Origin: Thermoflavifilum sp.
Lineage (GTDB): Bacteria > Bacteroidota > Bacteroidia > Chitinophagales > Chitinophagaceae
Direction: 5' to 3'
Assembly (NCBI RefSeq): GCF_014961315.1
Contig: NZ_CP063141.1
Coordinates: 310,001 to 374,000, forward strand
Length of the DNA: 64,000 bases
Shown here: piece by piece, positions 36,808-46,513 of the stretch
Layout: the number at the start of each line of letters is the position of its first letter
Numbering within the stretch: position 1 is the stretch's first letter
Made by a program: the position numbers and the translations under genes
The notes under the pieces: model-generated
The model's input: the letters and a program-made list of their open reading frames with translations, nothing else
Databases searched by the model: none
What the model was told of the DNA's origin: nothing

Positions 36808-39800
36808 TTAAAAGGTTAAGTTTAACACCGCGCTGAATTTGCGTGTAGGAGGTAACTCATAAAAGGTAGTATAACCAAAACTATTTGAATTCTGGTAATT
36901 AAATTCAGGATCCGTCCAAACATTTTGCTTAGGCCTGAACATCAACACATCATTCGCTAAAAGGCTGAAGGATGCCGCATGAATGAATTTTGTCTTTTGA
37001 ATAAATCTGCTGAAATCATAACTTAAACTTACTGTTCTCACTTTCCATGCGGCTGCATTCAACCAGTAAGTGGTCTGTGCTCTCCTATAATCACTATACA
37101 CCCAGAAGCCTATGCTTCCATCATACACATAAAAGTTTGTGTTGGGTAAATATTTACCTGTGGTTGGATCCTGATAAACTGAATTCGGGAAAATAAAGCT
37201 TTGCCGACCATTCTGTGCAGTATGTGCCGAGGCACCAGTAAAATCAAGATTCTGTCCTGCATTGGAATAAAAACCATATCCACCACGGTAATCACCTATA
37301 ATCGTTAAAGTGAAGTTTTTGTATTTAAAATCCGTATTCAATCCCAGGATATACTTTGGCGTCGTTCTGCCTACAATCTTTGGTGTATTATCGAGTATAG
37401 GATAACCCGTAGCAGGATCAATTACGGGATGACCTTCCGGGTCACGCAATAAATCTGTAAGCTCCATCACCGGTAAAGGCTGACCCACTACGGCATGGTT
37501 ATTCAATCCCATATTAAAGTCCGTCACGCTTCCAATCAGCGAGAGTACCTTGGAATCATTGATAGATAAATTTGCTCCCGCATCCCACCTGAAACCACCT
37601 GGAGTATTGATGATGGGATTCACTTTCACATCAAATTCCCAACCCCAGGTAAGTACTTCCCCTGCATTAATAAAGGCAGAAGTATAACCTGTGGAAGATG
37701 AAAGGTTCACGGGAAGTGTTTGATTCCGATTGTTATCGCGATAATAATCAGCTTCTACATTAATCCGATCATTCCAGAAACCCAATTCAAGGCCAACTTC
37801 TTTCTCAATGGTATTTTCTGGAACAATATTGGGGTTGTTATATGTACTACTCAAACTCAAGCTGGCTACACTTCCATATGGATAACCTCCTGTCACATTA
37901 AAAGCCGGTTGTATGGAATAGGGAGGTACGGTAATCTGTCCCGTATTGCTATATGCTGCTCGAATTTTACCGTAAGAAAGTATATTGCCTTTCAGGGATT
38001 GGATAAAATCTGTGAATACCCAGGAAGCATCCACGTCCCATACATTATATGCATTATGGCCCTTTACGAGTAGTGAAGAATAATCTCGTCTAAAATTACC
38101 ATGTAAGAACAATCCGTTTTTATATCCCAGCGTTAGGTCACCATAAGTCCCAATCCTTCTTTCCTCTGTAATGAATTCTTCCACATCAGCTTCGCCCTGC
38201 CTGAAATCAATATTAAACATACCAGGAAGATACAGATTAGCAGAGCCTTCTCCCTGGTAATGTCTGTAATGATCCCAGATGGTATTTCCAACAATTAAGG
38301 TGCCTGAAAAATCACCAATTTTCTTGGTAAACGTTAATAACACATCCTGTTGCAAGCGGCGGGTATAATCATTCCCATCCCATACCGAACCGGCAACAGG
38401 CCCGCCAGATTGGTAGTTTCCAGCACCCCAGGGATCAGTTGAAGCATATGCACTGAATTGCACCGGGTAACGGAAATCATGTTGATAAGAATTGTTGGTA
38501 ACGAGTCCAACTCGATATAATATATTAAACCACGATGTAGCCTGGAGGCTTGCTGAAAGGTCGGCTTGAAAATTGTCTGTTTTATTCTGTAATCTTGATT
38601 GATCAATCTGCCAGTATGGATTCGTATAATAGGCATTATAGTAGTTATTGATACTGGCAAAAGAAGATGTATCCTGCCAATTCTTTAAAGAGGTAATCGG
38701 TATATTGGCGGGCGTATTTAGGATATTCCAATATACCGGCCAACCCCCAGATCCAAATCTACCCAGTGGATCAACAGCTCCTGGAGCGTTGTAATGACCA
38801 TTAGACTGGGTAAAGTCATTTCCTGCTACATCACTGCTTTGACGGCTGTAGCTTAAGTTGTATTGAGCAGTAAATTTACCGTATGTTTTTACACCATTAA
38901 ACCGAGCCGTTGTTCTTCTTGCCTGATCTTTAGGAACCACCCCTTTGACATTAACATCCTGAAGACTGATGAGATAAGAGTTCTTCTCGTCGCCACCGGA
39001 ATAAGAAATATTATTTTGCGTGGTCACACCCGTATTAAAAAATGCAATTCGCTGATCAGGTTTAATGGGCCTGAACGGAACTTGAAAAAATTGTCCCTTA
39101 GAATTAGCTCCACCAATGAAGCCATCTTGTGGATTTCCATCAAATGGAGGTCCATATTGTTGATTCTCAAAAGGAATATAATTTGCGAATCCGGTATATG
39201 GATTAATAGCCGGCCAGTTTTCTTTTCCAGGGCCTAAATTGAAGGTCCCTGTTTCACCTCCGTAGCCTGAAAATTGATCCTGAAGCTTGGGGAAATAAGA
39301 AATTTTTTCCAGCGTAACGGTTGATGAAAAGTTGATGATAGGCTTTCCGCTTTCCGCACCTCTTTTTGTAGTAACAATCAGTACTCCATTTGTTGCCTCA
39401 GCACCATAAAGAGCAGCGGCACTGGCTCCTTTTAAAATAGATACGCTTTGAATATCTTCTGGATTCAATGTGGAAAGTTGATTTGGGCTTACTTCCACCC
39501 CATCAATTACAACCAGAGCCTGATTATCACTGTAAATATGGCGTTCCCCCCGAAGTTGTACCCGCACAGTTGGATTTACACCATTATTTAATGTACTTAC
39601 CTGTACGCCCGCTACTCGACCTACCAATCCTTGCGCTACATTTATAGGCTTAGAAACATTTAAATCTTTATTGTCTACTTCTCCTACACTATATCCAATT
39701 TCACGGGATTCTCTCTGTACACCTAAAGCAGTCACTACCACCTCATTCAGTGCCTGAGCAGTACTTTGCAGCGTGATGCGCAAACTGGATTGATTACCCA

Positions 39801-40047
39801 CCGGTACATTCGCTGCTTGATAACCAATGTAGGATACATGAAGGCTCGCACCAGCCGGAACTTCCAGTGAAAAATTTCCTTGCTGGTCAGTAGTCGTCCC
39901 CTGATTGGTTCCCTGAATCTGCACGGTGGCGTAAGGAATGGGATTCCCGTTTTGATCGACCACCTTGCCGGTGATGGTTCGTTGTTGTCCGAAGGCCCAC
40001 ACAGCGCTGAAAAACAACGCCGTGAGAAAGAGTAAGACTTTCTTCAT
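36808..40047 (-). CDS. SusC-like TonB-dependent receptor 2
   Basis: 1079 residues with the same plan as SusC1: signal peptide, carboxypeptidase-regulatory-like domain from R-T-I-T-G-K-V, plug with I-L-K-G-A-S-A-A-A-L-Y-G-A-E-A-T-N-G and I-V-T-T-K-R-G, then the barrel ending in V-L-N-L-T-F. There is no STN domain. The first 65 or so codons are about 96% identical at DNA level to those of SusC3, while the remainder of the proteins has diverged, so the head was recently copied or exchanged. It is the first gene of SusC2-SusD2-DUF1735. Confidence 0.96.
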   Translation of the reverse strand: MKKVLLFLTALFFSAVWAFGQQRTITGKVVDQNGNPIPYATVQIQGTNQGTTTDQQGNFSLEVPAGASLHVSYIGYQAANVPVGNQSSLRITLQSTAQALNEVVVTALGVQRESREIGYSVGEVDNKDLNVSKPINVAQGLVGRVAGVQVSTLNNGVNPTVRVQLRGERHIYSDNQALVVIDGVEVSPNQLSTLNPEDIQSVSILKGASAAALYGAEATNGVLIVTTKRGAESGKPIINFSSTVTLEKISYFPKLQDQFSGYGGETGTFNLGPGKENWPAINPYTGFANYIPFENQQYGPPFDGNPQDGFIGGANSKGQFFQVPFRPIKPDQRIAFFNTGVTTQNNISYSGGDEKNSYLISLQDVNVKGVVPKDQARRTTARFNGVKTYGKFTAQYNLSYSRQSSDVAGNDFTQSNGHYNAPGAVDPLGRFGSGGWPVYWNILNTPANIPITSLKNWQDTSSFASINNYYNAYYTNPYWQIDQSRLQNKTDNFQADLSASLQATSWFNILYRVGLVTNNSYQHDFRYPVQFSAYASTDPWGAGNYQSGGPVAGSVWDGNDYTRRLQQDVLLTFTKKIGDFSGTLIVGNTIWDHYRHYQGEGSANLYLPGMFNIDFRQGEADVEEFITEERRIGTYGDLTLGYKNGLFLHGNFRRDYSSLLVKGHNAYNVWDVDASWVFTDFIQSLKGNILSYGKIRAAYSNTGQITVPPYSIQPAFNVTGGYPYGSVASLSLSSTYNNPNIVPENTIEKEVGLELGFWNDRINVEADYYRDNNRNQTLPVNLSSSTGYTSAFINAGEVLTWGWEFDVKVNPIINTPGGFRWDAGANLSINDSKVLSLIGSVTDFNMGLNNHAVVGQPLPVMELTDLLRDPEGHPVIDPATGYPILDNTPKIVGRTTPKYILGLNTDFKYKNFTLTIIGDYRGGYGFYSNAGQNLDFTGASAHTAQNGRQSFIFPNSVYQDPTTGKYLPNTNFYVYDGSIGFWVYSDYRRAQTTYWLNAAAWKVRTVSLSYDFSRFIQKTKFIHAASFSLLANDVLMFRPKQNVWTDPEFNYQNSNSFGYTTFYELPPTRKFSAVLNLTF

Positions 40048-40068
40048 AGCAGTTGGATTTTGGTTGAC
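39868..40068 (-). repeat. Conserved SusC leader and 5' coding repeat, copy 2
   Basis: 201 bases covering the 21-base leader and the first 60 codons of SusC2. I count about eight differences from copy 3 (44725-44925). The match falls away sharply on both sides. Direct orientation relative to the other copies. Confidence 0.9.
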
Positions 40069-40178
40069 TGTGCTAAGCTATCTAATTTTTTTTAACGGAA
40101 ATTTAATACCAGAGCGGATTTTGGTTAATTTGCAGTTAATGTATTTTATACATTAACTGATAAATAACTAATCTTTTT

Positions 40179-40214
40179 AAAAAATAAAGAAAGGGGCTTT
40201 GGGGCCCCTTTCTT
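40179..40214 (-). terminator. Terminator of SusC/SusD unit 3
   Basis: On the minus strand an 11-base-pair stem, AAGAAAGGGGC against GCCCCTTTCTT, with a six-base loop, followed by TTATTTTTT-type T-rich sequence. It lies about 25 bases past SusD3. Confidence 0.8.
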
Positions 40215-40239
40215 CCACTGCATTTAGCAATAAGCTAAA

Positions 40240-41613
40240 TTATTGATCCCACCATACTTTGGTGAATAGCGTGGTACCCGTAGGTACATTTTGCTGATTG
40301 TAAGAAAGCTCAGTCTGTGGATAGAGATAACGACGGGGAATCTGTGTGCCGGTATTAGGCGTGAGATTCGGATAACCGGTACGACGCCAATCGGAAAATG
40401 CTTCATATTGCAAATACAATGCAAAATATTTCTGCATCATCACCGTCATAAGCTTGTTGGAAGATGTTGTATAATTGACACGATCGTCTCCGACATTATT
40501 CAAGAAATAATTATTTACATCTGTTGAACTTCCTCCTGCATTCATAATCGATGCAGAGACACCATTCTGAAAATAAGTAGCACCGTTTACATAATCACCT
40601 GCACGCGTATAAGCTTCAGCAATGATAAATTGGAGTTCAGCATAACTCATCAACGTTACAGGTGAACTAATGGATCCCAACAATGGACCCAGATGGGCTA
40701 CCCCGCTGCTATAGTTGGTCGTATCCAGGTAAGCCCTTACCCGGGGATCCTGCAATGATATAAGCTGATCGGAAAAATAAGAATGATAATTGGTATAACC
40801 CGAACGCTGTTCTTCAAATTGATATAATGGATTCGCACGGGATTCATCATTCAGGAAAGGCACCTTAGCATCATCGGCATTGCTGCTGAATAAGCCACCA
40901 GCTGGATTTAAGGCATTTAATACCTTCTGCACTGCCGTATTATCAACCTTCACGGTGTGAATTAAATAACGCAAGCGTAAACTATTCGCAAACTTGATCC
41001 ATTTGCTGATGTTACCCTGATAAATCACATCATCCTTGCCTGGTTTAGCTCCCGCCTGAGCAGCTGGTGTATTGAAATCTGTAATTGCGTCATCCAGTAA
41101 TTTAAAGATAGCGGTGTAAATATCCTGCTGCTTATCATAAGCGGGCTTTAAATTCGCATCTCCCTGAAAAGCTTGTGAATAGGGAACATCACCCCATAAA
41201 TCGGTGGTGGTGCCAATGGAATAAGCCATCAATACTTTAGCGATACCATCATAATACTTGTTATTGTTTGCCTGTGAAAGCTGGATAAGCTGATATAAAT
41301 TATTCATCACCGATTCATACATCGTTCCCCAGATATTGGAGAAATTATCTGCAACGAAAATATAACTCTGATAAGCAAAGAACTGACGATCACTACCCAC
41401 CACTTCTTTATCGAAGATACCCGTAATGAGTGCAACATCTGCTCCACCTACTGCATATCCTAAATTTACTTCAGCTGCTGTGAGTACCACATCGGGACTT
41501 ACATTCAGTGGCGAATTAGGACTGATATTGATATCGATATACTTCTTGCAGGAAGTTACAGAACTCAGGATGAGAACTGCGGTAAGTATGCTGATGAAAG
41601 ATAAGCGTTTCAT
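40240..41613 (-). CDS. SusD-like outer-membrane lipoprotein 3 (SusD_2 subtype)
   Basis: 457 residues from M-K-R-L-S-F; an in-frame Met at 41634 would add seven residues ahead of the signal. Lipobox at Cys22 (S-V-T-S-C-K-K). N-I-S-P-N-S-P-L-N-V follows, with L-W-G-D-V-P-Y-S-Q-A-F, W-I-K-F-A-N-S-L-R-L-R-Y and the late F-S-D-W-R-R-T-G-Y-P-N-L signature. It is the cap protein of SusC3, encoded 42 bases downstream of it. SusD1, SusD2 and SusD3 are clearly one subtype. Confidence 0.93.
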   Translation of the reverse strand: MKRLSFISILTAVLILSSVTSCKKYIDINISPNSPLNVSPDVVLTAAEVNLGYAVGGADVALITGIFDKEVVGSDRQFFAYQSYIFVADNFSNIWGTMYESVMNNLYQLIQLSQANNNKYYDGIAKVLMAYSIGTTTDLWGDVPYSQAFQGDANLKPAYDKQQDIYTAIFKLLDDAITDFNTPAAQAGAKPGKDDVIYQGNISKWIKFANSLRLRYLIHTVKVDNTAVQKVLNALNPAGGLFSSNADDAKVPFLNDESRANPLYQFEEQRSGYTNYHSYFSDQLISLQDPRVRAYLDTTNYSSGVAHLGPLLGSISSPVTLMSYAELQFIIAEAYTRAGDYVNGATYFQNGVSASIMNAGGSSTDVNNYFLNNVGDDRVNYTTSSNKLMTVMMQKYFALYLQYEAFSDWRRTGYPNLTPNTGTQIPRRYLYPQTELSYNQQNVPTGTTLFTKVWWDQ

Positions 41614-41655
41614 GGTGCTCGTTTTAAAATCCATAAATGAAATTGAACGGGTTTT

Positions 41656-44600
41656 TTAGAATCTGAAATTCAGGTTAAACCCATAAGTCTTAACGCCGGG
41701 ATTATTGAAATAATCAAATCCCTGCGCCACCTGCGATCCAAACAAGCTGGTTTCAGGATCCACACCCGTGTATTTCGTATGCAACCACAGGTTACGACCT
41801 ACCAGCGATACGGTAATCGATTCAAAGGGTGGATGTGCCTGTTTGAACAATTTATTCCCCTGGAATGTATAACCTATCGAGATTTCCCTGAGTCTTACCC
41901 AGGACGCATCCTGTACGAAAGGCTCATTGACCGCAAAACCACTTCCCACACCTGTGTAATAATTTTCGTCGAGTTTTACGGATATATTATTCGTCTTACC
42001 ATCAATTACCAGATTGCCATTGTTGTCATAATGGCCTGTTACACCTGGAAAGACATATTGGGTATAGCGGTTTTCCGTGTTTTTGCTTACGCCGAAATTC
42101 GTCATGGCTCCCCAGGTACCATTCCACATCTGATATTTCTGCCTGGCTTCAAAAAGCACGTACAGGCTGATTCCTTTCCAGGTAAATGTATTGCCTAAGC
42201 TGCCGGTCCATTTAGGATTGGTATTGCCTAAATACTCCAGGTCATTTGAAATAATAGGCAATCCATATTGTCCATCACCGGGCGTACCCTGATCATAAAT
42301 AACGAGCGGGCTTTTCACATCACCCGGAATCTGATGCACATACCCCGTACCATAAATTACTCCATAAGGCTTACCCACCAGGGCCGAAACAAAAATGCCC
42401 GCAAATCCATTGAAGTCAAGCCGATCGATGCCGGGCCCTAATTTCAATACTTTATTCTGATTGGTGGCCCAATTCACGGTCAAATTCCAGGTAAAATCTT
42501 TGAACTTGAGGGGTATGAGATTCAAAGTCACTTCGTGACCATAATTTTCCATATCAGCTGCATTTAAATATACTGCACCATAACCCGTGGAGTTAGCGAT
42601 GGATACCTGGTTAAGCAAGTTGGTACTGCGATAATGATAAAAGGTATAATCTACATAAATGCGATCGCCAAAGAAATGCAATTCCGTGCCCAGTTCGTAT
42701 TCCGAGGTTTTTTCAGCTTTTAATTTGCTGTTTCCAAGCACAGTGCTTTTTTGAAATCCGGTCAGACTCCCAAAGGGAAAAACAATGCCATTCGTCCAGC
42801 CATCGCCTGCAGAAGCCCTCACCCAGTAAGTTTGCAGGCTATACGGATCCAGATCTTTACCTACCTGAGCAAAAGATGCCCGGATCTTGCCAAACGAAAG
42901 TACCGAGCTATTCATCTTCAATGCCTGAGTGAAAATGAAGCTCAAATTCGCAGATGGGTAAAAATAGGTATTGTTGTTTATGGGCAAGGTGGAAGAAGTT
43001 TCCAATCTGCCCGTTAAGTCCAGATATACATAATCTTTATAAGCGCCTGAGAACCGGGAATAAAATGCATAACGCCGAACCTCCGAAGAACCCAAGCTCA
43101 AAGTCTGACTCTGGGTATTATTAATTCCCTGGAACTGGTTGAAGTTTAAGCCAGTCCCCTGTACATGAATACGTTTATAGGTATTCTGAAAGATATTGTT
43201 CCCGAGCATCAGCGACAGGTCCCAATCCTTTCCAAATTGTTTATGCGCAGTGGCAAAAAAATCGTGATTGATGATTTGACTGGTTACCTGATCTTCAAAT
43301 ACTGCTCCTGCAGCATTCGCACCCGAGGAACCTTTTGAATAAATTTGATGCTGATTCTCGATGTAGTAATCGCCACCAAACCGCTCCGTAACGGTTAACC
43401 ATTTAAAGGGCATATAATTCGCCGAGACATTTCCAAAAATGCGATTCGTTTTGTCGGTAAACGGGTTCATGTTCACGGTCCAGTAAGGATTATCGTAACC
43501 TCCTGTACCCCTATAACTTCTCTGACGTCCCGAGCCATCCTGTAACATATATGCTCTTGGGTCGGTTGGGTCTGTTACACCGGCTGAATTATCAAAGCTG
43601 GGTGGTGTACGTAATAATCCTAACATCACCCCGTTTAGATTACTTCCCTGTTGTGGCCTGTTTGCAAAATCATAAACGTAATTTATTGCACTGCTGATGG
43701 AGAATTGCGGTGTAAACCGGTAATCCGTATTAATGGAAATGCTCGACTTCTTGAATTTTGATAAAGGAATCACCCCACTCTGATCAGAATGGGATAGTGA
43801 TACCCTGTACGATATATCCCGGTCAGAACCCGAGAAAGCAAGATTGTGAACCAGTCCCACGCCATGCTGGAAAAATTTGTATGGATCATATACAATGGCT
43901 TTTTGCCCGTTGGGATTTTGACTTTTCGGTACGAGTCGGCCATGTGAATCCCATAGATAGGTATGATCCCCATCATATACCATGGTATCCATCAGCGGAC
44001 CGAAAGAATAAGCTTTCAATCCGCTCGGATTGTCGGGACCCAGATAGGTACCAAAGATGCCCTGAGCGAATTTATTCTGCCGGTCCGGCAATTTATTTAC
44101 CTGATCATCATTGAATGCCAGGTTATAAGTAACATGAAAAGTTTTCCGGCCCAATGGACCACCCCTTTTTGTAGTGATAATAATGGCACCATTTGATGCC
44201 TGGCTACCATAAAGCGCCGAAGCCGCCGGGCCTTTCAGTACAGTTATGCTTTCAATATCATCGGGATTTAAATCCAGCAAACGGTTGGCTTCTCCTACAC
44301 CAGCAGTACCTCCAGCATCATTTGCTGTTCGATTTTCGGAGTTATCTACCGGTATACCGTCAACAACGAACAGCGGCTGGTTGTCTCCTAAAATGGAAGT
44401 TGCCCCACGAAGCTGCACCCTTACTGCACTTCCCGGTGTTCCTGATGCACTGATGATCTGCAGCCCGGAAACCTTTCCGGAAAGCTCATTCAAGGGATTG
44501 GTGGGATGATTAACTGTAAGCTGTTCACTGGTTACATCCTGGACGCTATAACCTAACGCCCTTTTTTCACGTTGAATACCTAATGCAGTGACCACCAATT

Positions 44601-44904
44601 CATTCAACTGGGTCGCACTTCCCGCCAGCTGAATGGTAAGTTGAGATTGATCTCCAACAGCAACCAACCTCGGCGTATAACCCACATACGAGACACGCAA
44701 TGTAGCACCAGCAGGCACTTCTAATGAAAAATTTCCTTGCTGGTCAGTAGTCGTTCCCTGATTGGTTCCCTGAATCTGCACGGTGGCGTAAGGAATGGGA
44801 TTCCCGTTTTGATCGACCACCTTGCCGGTGATGGTGCGTTGTTGTCCGAAGGCCCACACAGCGCTGAAAAGCAGCGTAGTGAGAAAGAGTAACGCTTTCT
44901 TCAT
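41656..44904 (-). CDS. SusC-like TonB-dependent receptor 3
   Basis: 1082 residues. Signal peptide, carboxypeptidase-regulatory-like domain, plug with V-L-K-G-P-A-A-S-A-L-Y-G-S-Q-A-S-N-G and I-I-T-T-K-R-G, barrel ending in N-L-N-F-R-F. There is no STN domain. The 5' end, including 21 bases of leader, is nearly identical to that of SusC2. The pair SusC3-SusD3 forms one transcription unit ending at the terminator near 40.2 kb. Confidence 0.96.
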   Translation of the reverse strand: MKKALLFLTTLLFSAVWAFGQQRTITGKVVDQNGNPIPYATVQIQGTNQGTTTDQQGNFSLEVPAGATLRVSYVGYTPRLVAVGDQSQLTIQLAGSATQLNELVVTALGIQREKRALGYSVQDVTSEQLTVNHPTNPLNELSGKVSGLQIISASGTPGSAVRVQLRGATSILGDNQPLFVVDGIPVDNSENRTANDAGGTAGVGEANRLLDLNPDDIESITVLKGPAASALYGSQASNGAIIITTKRGGPLGRKTFHVTYNLAFNDDQVNKLPDRQNKFAQGIFGTYLGPDNPSGLKAYSFGPLMDTMVYDGDHTYLWDSHGRLVPKSQNPNGQKAIVYDPYKFFQHGVGLVHNLAFSGSDRDISYRVSLSHSDQSGVIPLSKFKKSSISINTDYRFTPQFSISSAINYVYDFANRPQQGSNLNGVMLGLLRTPPSFDNSAGVTDPTDPRAYMLQDGSGRQRSYRGTGGYDNPYWTVNMNPFTDKTNRIFGNVSANYMPFKWLTVTERFGGDYYIENQHQIYSKGSSGANAAGAVFEDQVTSQIINHDFFATAHKQFGKDWDLSLMLGNNIFQNTYKRIHVQGTGLNFNQFQGINNTQSQTLSLGSSEVRRYAFYSRFSGAYKDYVYLDLTGRLETSSTLPINNNTYFYPSANLSFIFTQALKMNSSVLSFGKIRASFAQVGKDLDPYSLQTYWVRASAGDGWTNGIVFPFGSLTGFQKSTVLGNSKLKAEKTSEYELGTELHFFGDRIYVDYTFYHYRSTNLLNQVSIANSTGYGAVYLNAADMENYGHEVTLNLIPLKFKDFTWNLTVNWATNQNKVLKLGPGIDRLDFNGFAGIFVSALVGKPYGVIYGTGYVHQIPGDVKSPLVIYDQGTPGDGQYGLPIISNDLEYLGNTNPKWTGSLGNTFTWKGISLYVLFEARQKYQMWNGTWGAMTNFGVSKNTENRYTQYVFPGVTGHYDNNGNLVIDGKTNNISVKLDENYYTGVGSGFAVNEPFVQDASWVRLREISIGYTFQGNKLFKQAHPPFESITVSLVGRNLWLHTKYTGVDPETSLFGSQVAQGFDYFNNPGVKTYGFNLNFRF

Positions 44905-44925
44905 AGCAGTTGGATTTTGGTTGAC
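44725..44925 (-). repeat. Conserved SusC leader and 5' coding repeat, copy 3
   Basis: 201 bases matching copy 2 at a constant offset of 4857 bases with about eight differences, covering the leader and first 60 codons of SusC3. A second partial GTTGAC-like copy follows immediately upstream (near 44930-44937). Confidence 0.9.
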
Positions 44926-44984
44926 AAATGGTTGACAGCTTAAAAATAAATTTTTTTTAACAAAATCACAACATGATAATTAAA

Positions 44985-45021
44985 AAAATTTAATAGAGAA
45001 GGGGCCTCTCAGCCCCTTCTT
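44985..45021 (-). terminator. Terminator of SusC/SusD unit 4
   Basis: On the minus strand GAAGGGGC pairs with GCCCCTTC (arms 45012-45019 and 44998-45005), extended by two weaker pairs. The T-rich tract begins some ten bases later, so it is less ideal than the other three. Confidence 0.65.
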
Positions 45022-45068
45022 ATGTCAACCCGATCTTATCAACTGCAAAGATGCTTGCGGGTGTAGGT

Positions 45069-46478
45069 TCAATATCCTGGATTTTGCTGGATATTCGGAT
45101 TGTTATCCATTTCTCCCTGTGGAATAGGCAATATCCTGCGTGGGTTACTGGCCAGGAACTGGCGGGCGCTGGCCGGGAATGCATTACTCCGGTTGGTGAT
45201 ATCCAGATTTAGGCGATAAAAGTTCGTGTAATAATAATCTCCTTCAAAAGCCAGTTCTTTGCGGCGTTCCGTCAGGATATCGTTAATCAGGGCTGCGCCC
45301 GTGTCGGTATAGCCCGCGAAGGATGGATCCCTATCTGTAGCCACCATATTCAGCCAGCTCAGCGCAGCGGCATCATTTCCGGTCCGGGCGTTAGCTTCCG
45401 CCAGAATCAAGATCACATCCGTAAAACGAATCACTTTGGTATCATCATCATTATTGCTTGGCTTGTTGGGATATTTATTCACCACCAGGGCGTTGGCACC
45501 TCTCACCGGGCTTCCTTTGATGATCAATTGCCTGCGCACATCCGTTGGCGTATATAGCGCATAAAGTTCTGGTGTGCAAAGGGCATCGCCATAGCCGGTT
45601 TGATCATAGAAAAAGGCTAAGGAGTTGGTGGCCAGGTTATATACCTGGTCAAAGCTCACTTCGAAAAGGGTTTCTAACTTGTCGTTACGGGGATTGGGGT
45701 TAGCCCAGTAGCCGAGATATGCAGCATTGGTTACCATCTTATATCCACTATTGCTTACCACATCCTGTGCTGCTATAGCTGCGTTATTGTAATCACCCAT
45801 GTAGAGATATACCTTGGCCTGTAAGGCCCGGGCGGCCCATTTATTCATATACGATGAATTGCTGTTGAGTGCATTCATGGTATTATAACCATCAGTCAGG
45901 TCCTTGAGAATCTGGTTATATACATCACTGATTTTATCCCTTGCCGGTTTCAGGAACAGATCATATTGCAAGACCAGGGGAACTCCCTGACCCGATGGAT
46001 TCACCACATAAGGCTGAGCAAAATGCGTAACCAGTATGAAATACATCAATGCCCGTACGGCCTTGGCCTGCCCTTTAATATTATCTACATCTGGCGAGGA
46101 AGGCACGTTAGCGTTGATGATATTATTGGCCCGGAGAATAACACTGTATGCATCAATCCACAATCCGGAAGCATCTCCATCGGCCACGGTATAGGTCAAA
46201 GTATTATACGGAATATAACGGCCCGAATTTTTGGTACTGATATAAATGTTTCCTCCCAGCAAATCGCCCAGGATCGGAATGGTGCGGCCAAAGAGGTTGA
46301 CACTTTTCATCCCCGAGTACATCCCATTTAATGCGGTGAGGAGATCACTGGCTGAATTGAGTGATGAAGTTTTCGGTGCCGAATCGTAAGGCACCCGGTT
46401 GAGGAACTCCTTGGAGCAGGATGTGCTGAATAAAAGCCCTACCGATAAAAAGCATATATGAATGAAATATTTTTTCAT
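45069..46478 (-). CDS. SusD-like outer-membrane lipoprotein 4 (canonical RagB/SusD subtype)
   Basis: 469 residues from M-K-K-Y-F-I-H. Lipobox at Cys21 (F-S-T-S-C-S-K-E-F-L). Unlike SusD1-3 it follows the canonical plan: a SusD-like N-domain with S-D-L-L-T-A-L-N-G-M-Y, an A-K-A-V-R-A-L-M-Y-F block, A-L-Q-A-K-V-Y-L-Y-M-G-D-Y, then the late I-L-A-E-A-N-A-R-T-G and R-R-K-E-L-A-F-E-G motifs and the closing N-P-N-I-Q-Q-N-P-G-Y. It caps SusC4, whose gene ends 35 bases upstream. Confidence 0.95.
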   Translation of the reverse strand: MKKYFIHICFLSVGLLFSTSCSKEFLNRVPYDSAPKTSSLNSASDLLTALNGMYSGMKSVNLFGRTIPILGDLLGGNIYISTKNSGRYIPYNTLTYTVADGDASGLWIDAYSVILRANNIINANVPSSPDVDNIKGQAKAVRALMYFILVTHFAQPYVVNPSGQGVPLVLQYDLFLKPARDKISDVYNQILKDLTDGYNTMNALNSNSSYMNKWAARALQAKVYLYMGDYNNAAIAAQDVVSNSGYKMVTNAAYLGYWANPNPRNDKLETLFEVSFDQVYNLATNSLAFFYDQTGYGDALCTPELYALYTPTDVRRQLIIKGSPVRGANALVVNKYPNKPSNNDDDTKVIRFTDVILILAEANARTGNDAAALSWLNMVATDRDPSFAGYTDTGAALINDILTERRKELAFEGDYYYTNFYRLNLDITNRSNAFPASARQFLASNPRRILPIPQGEMDNNPNIQQNPGY

Positions 46479-46513
46479 AACCAACATTTTTTGATGAATA
46501 AACGTGATATGTT

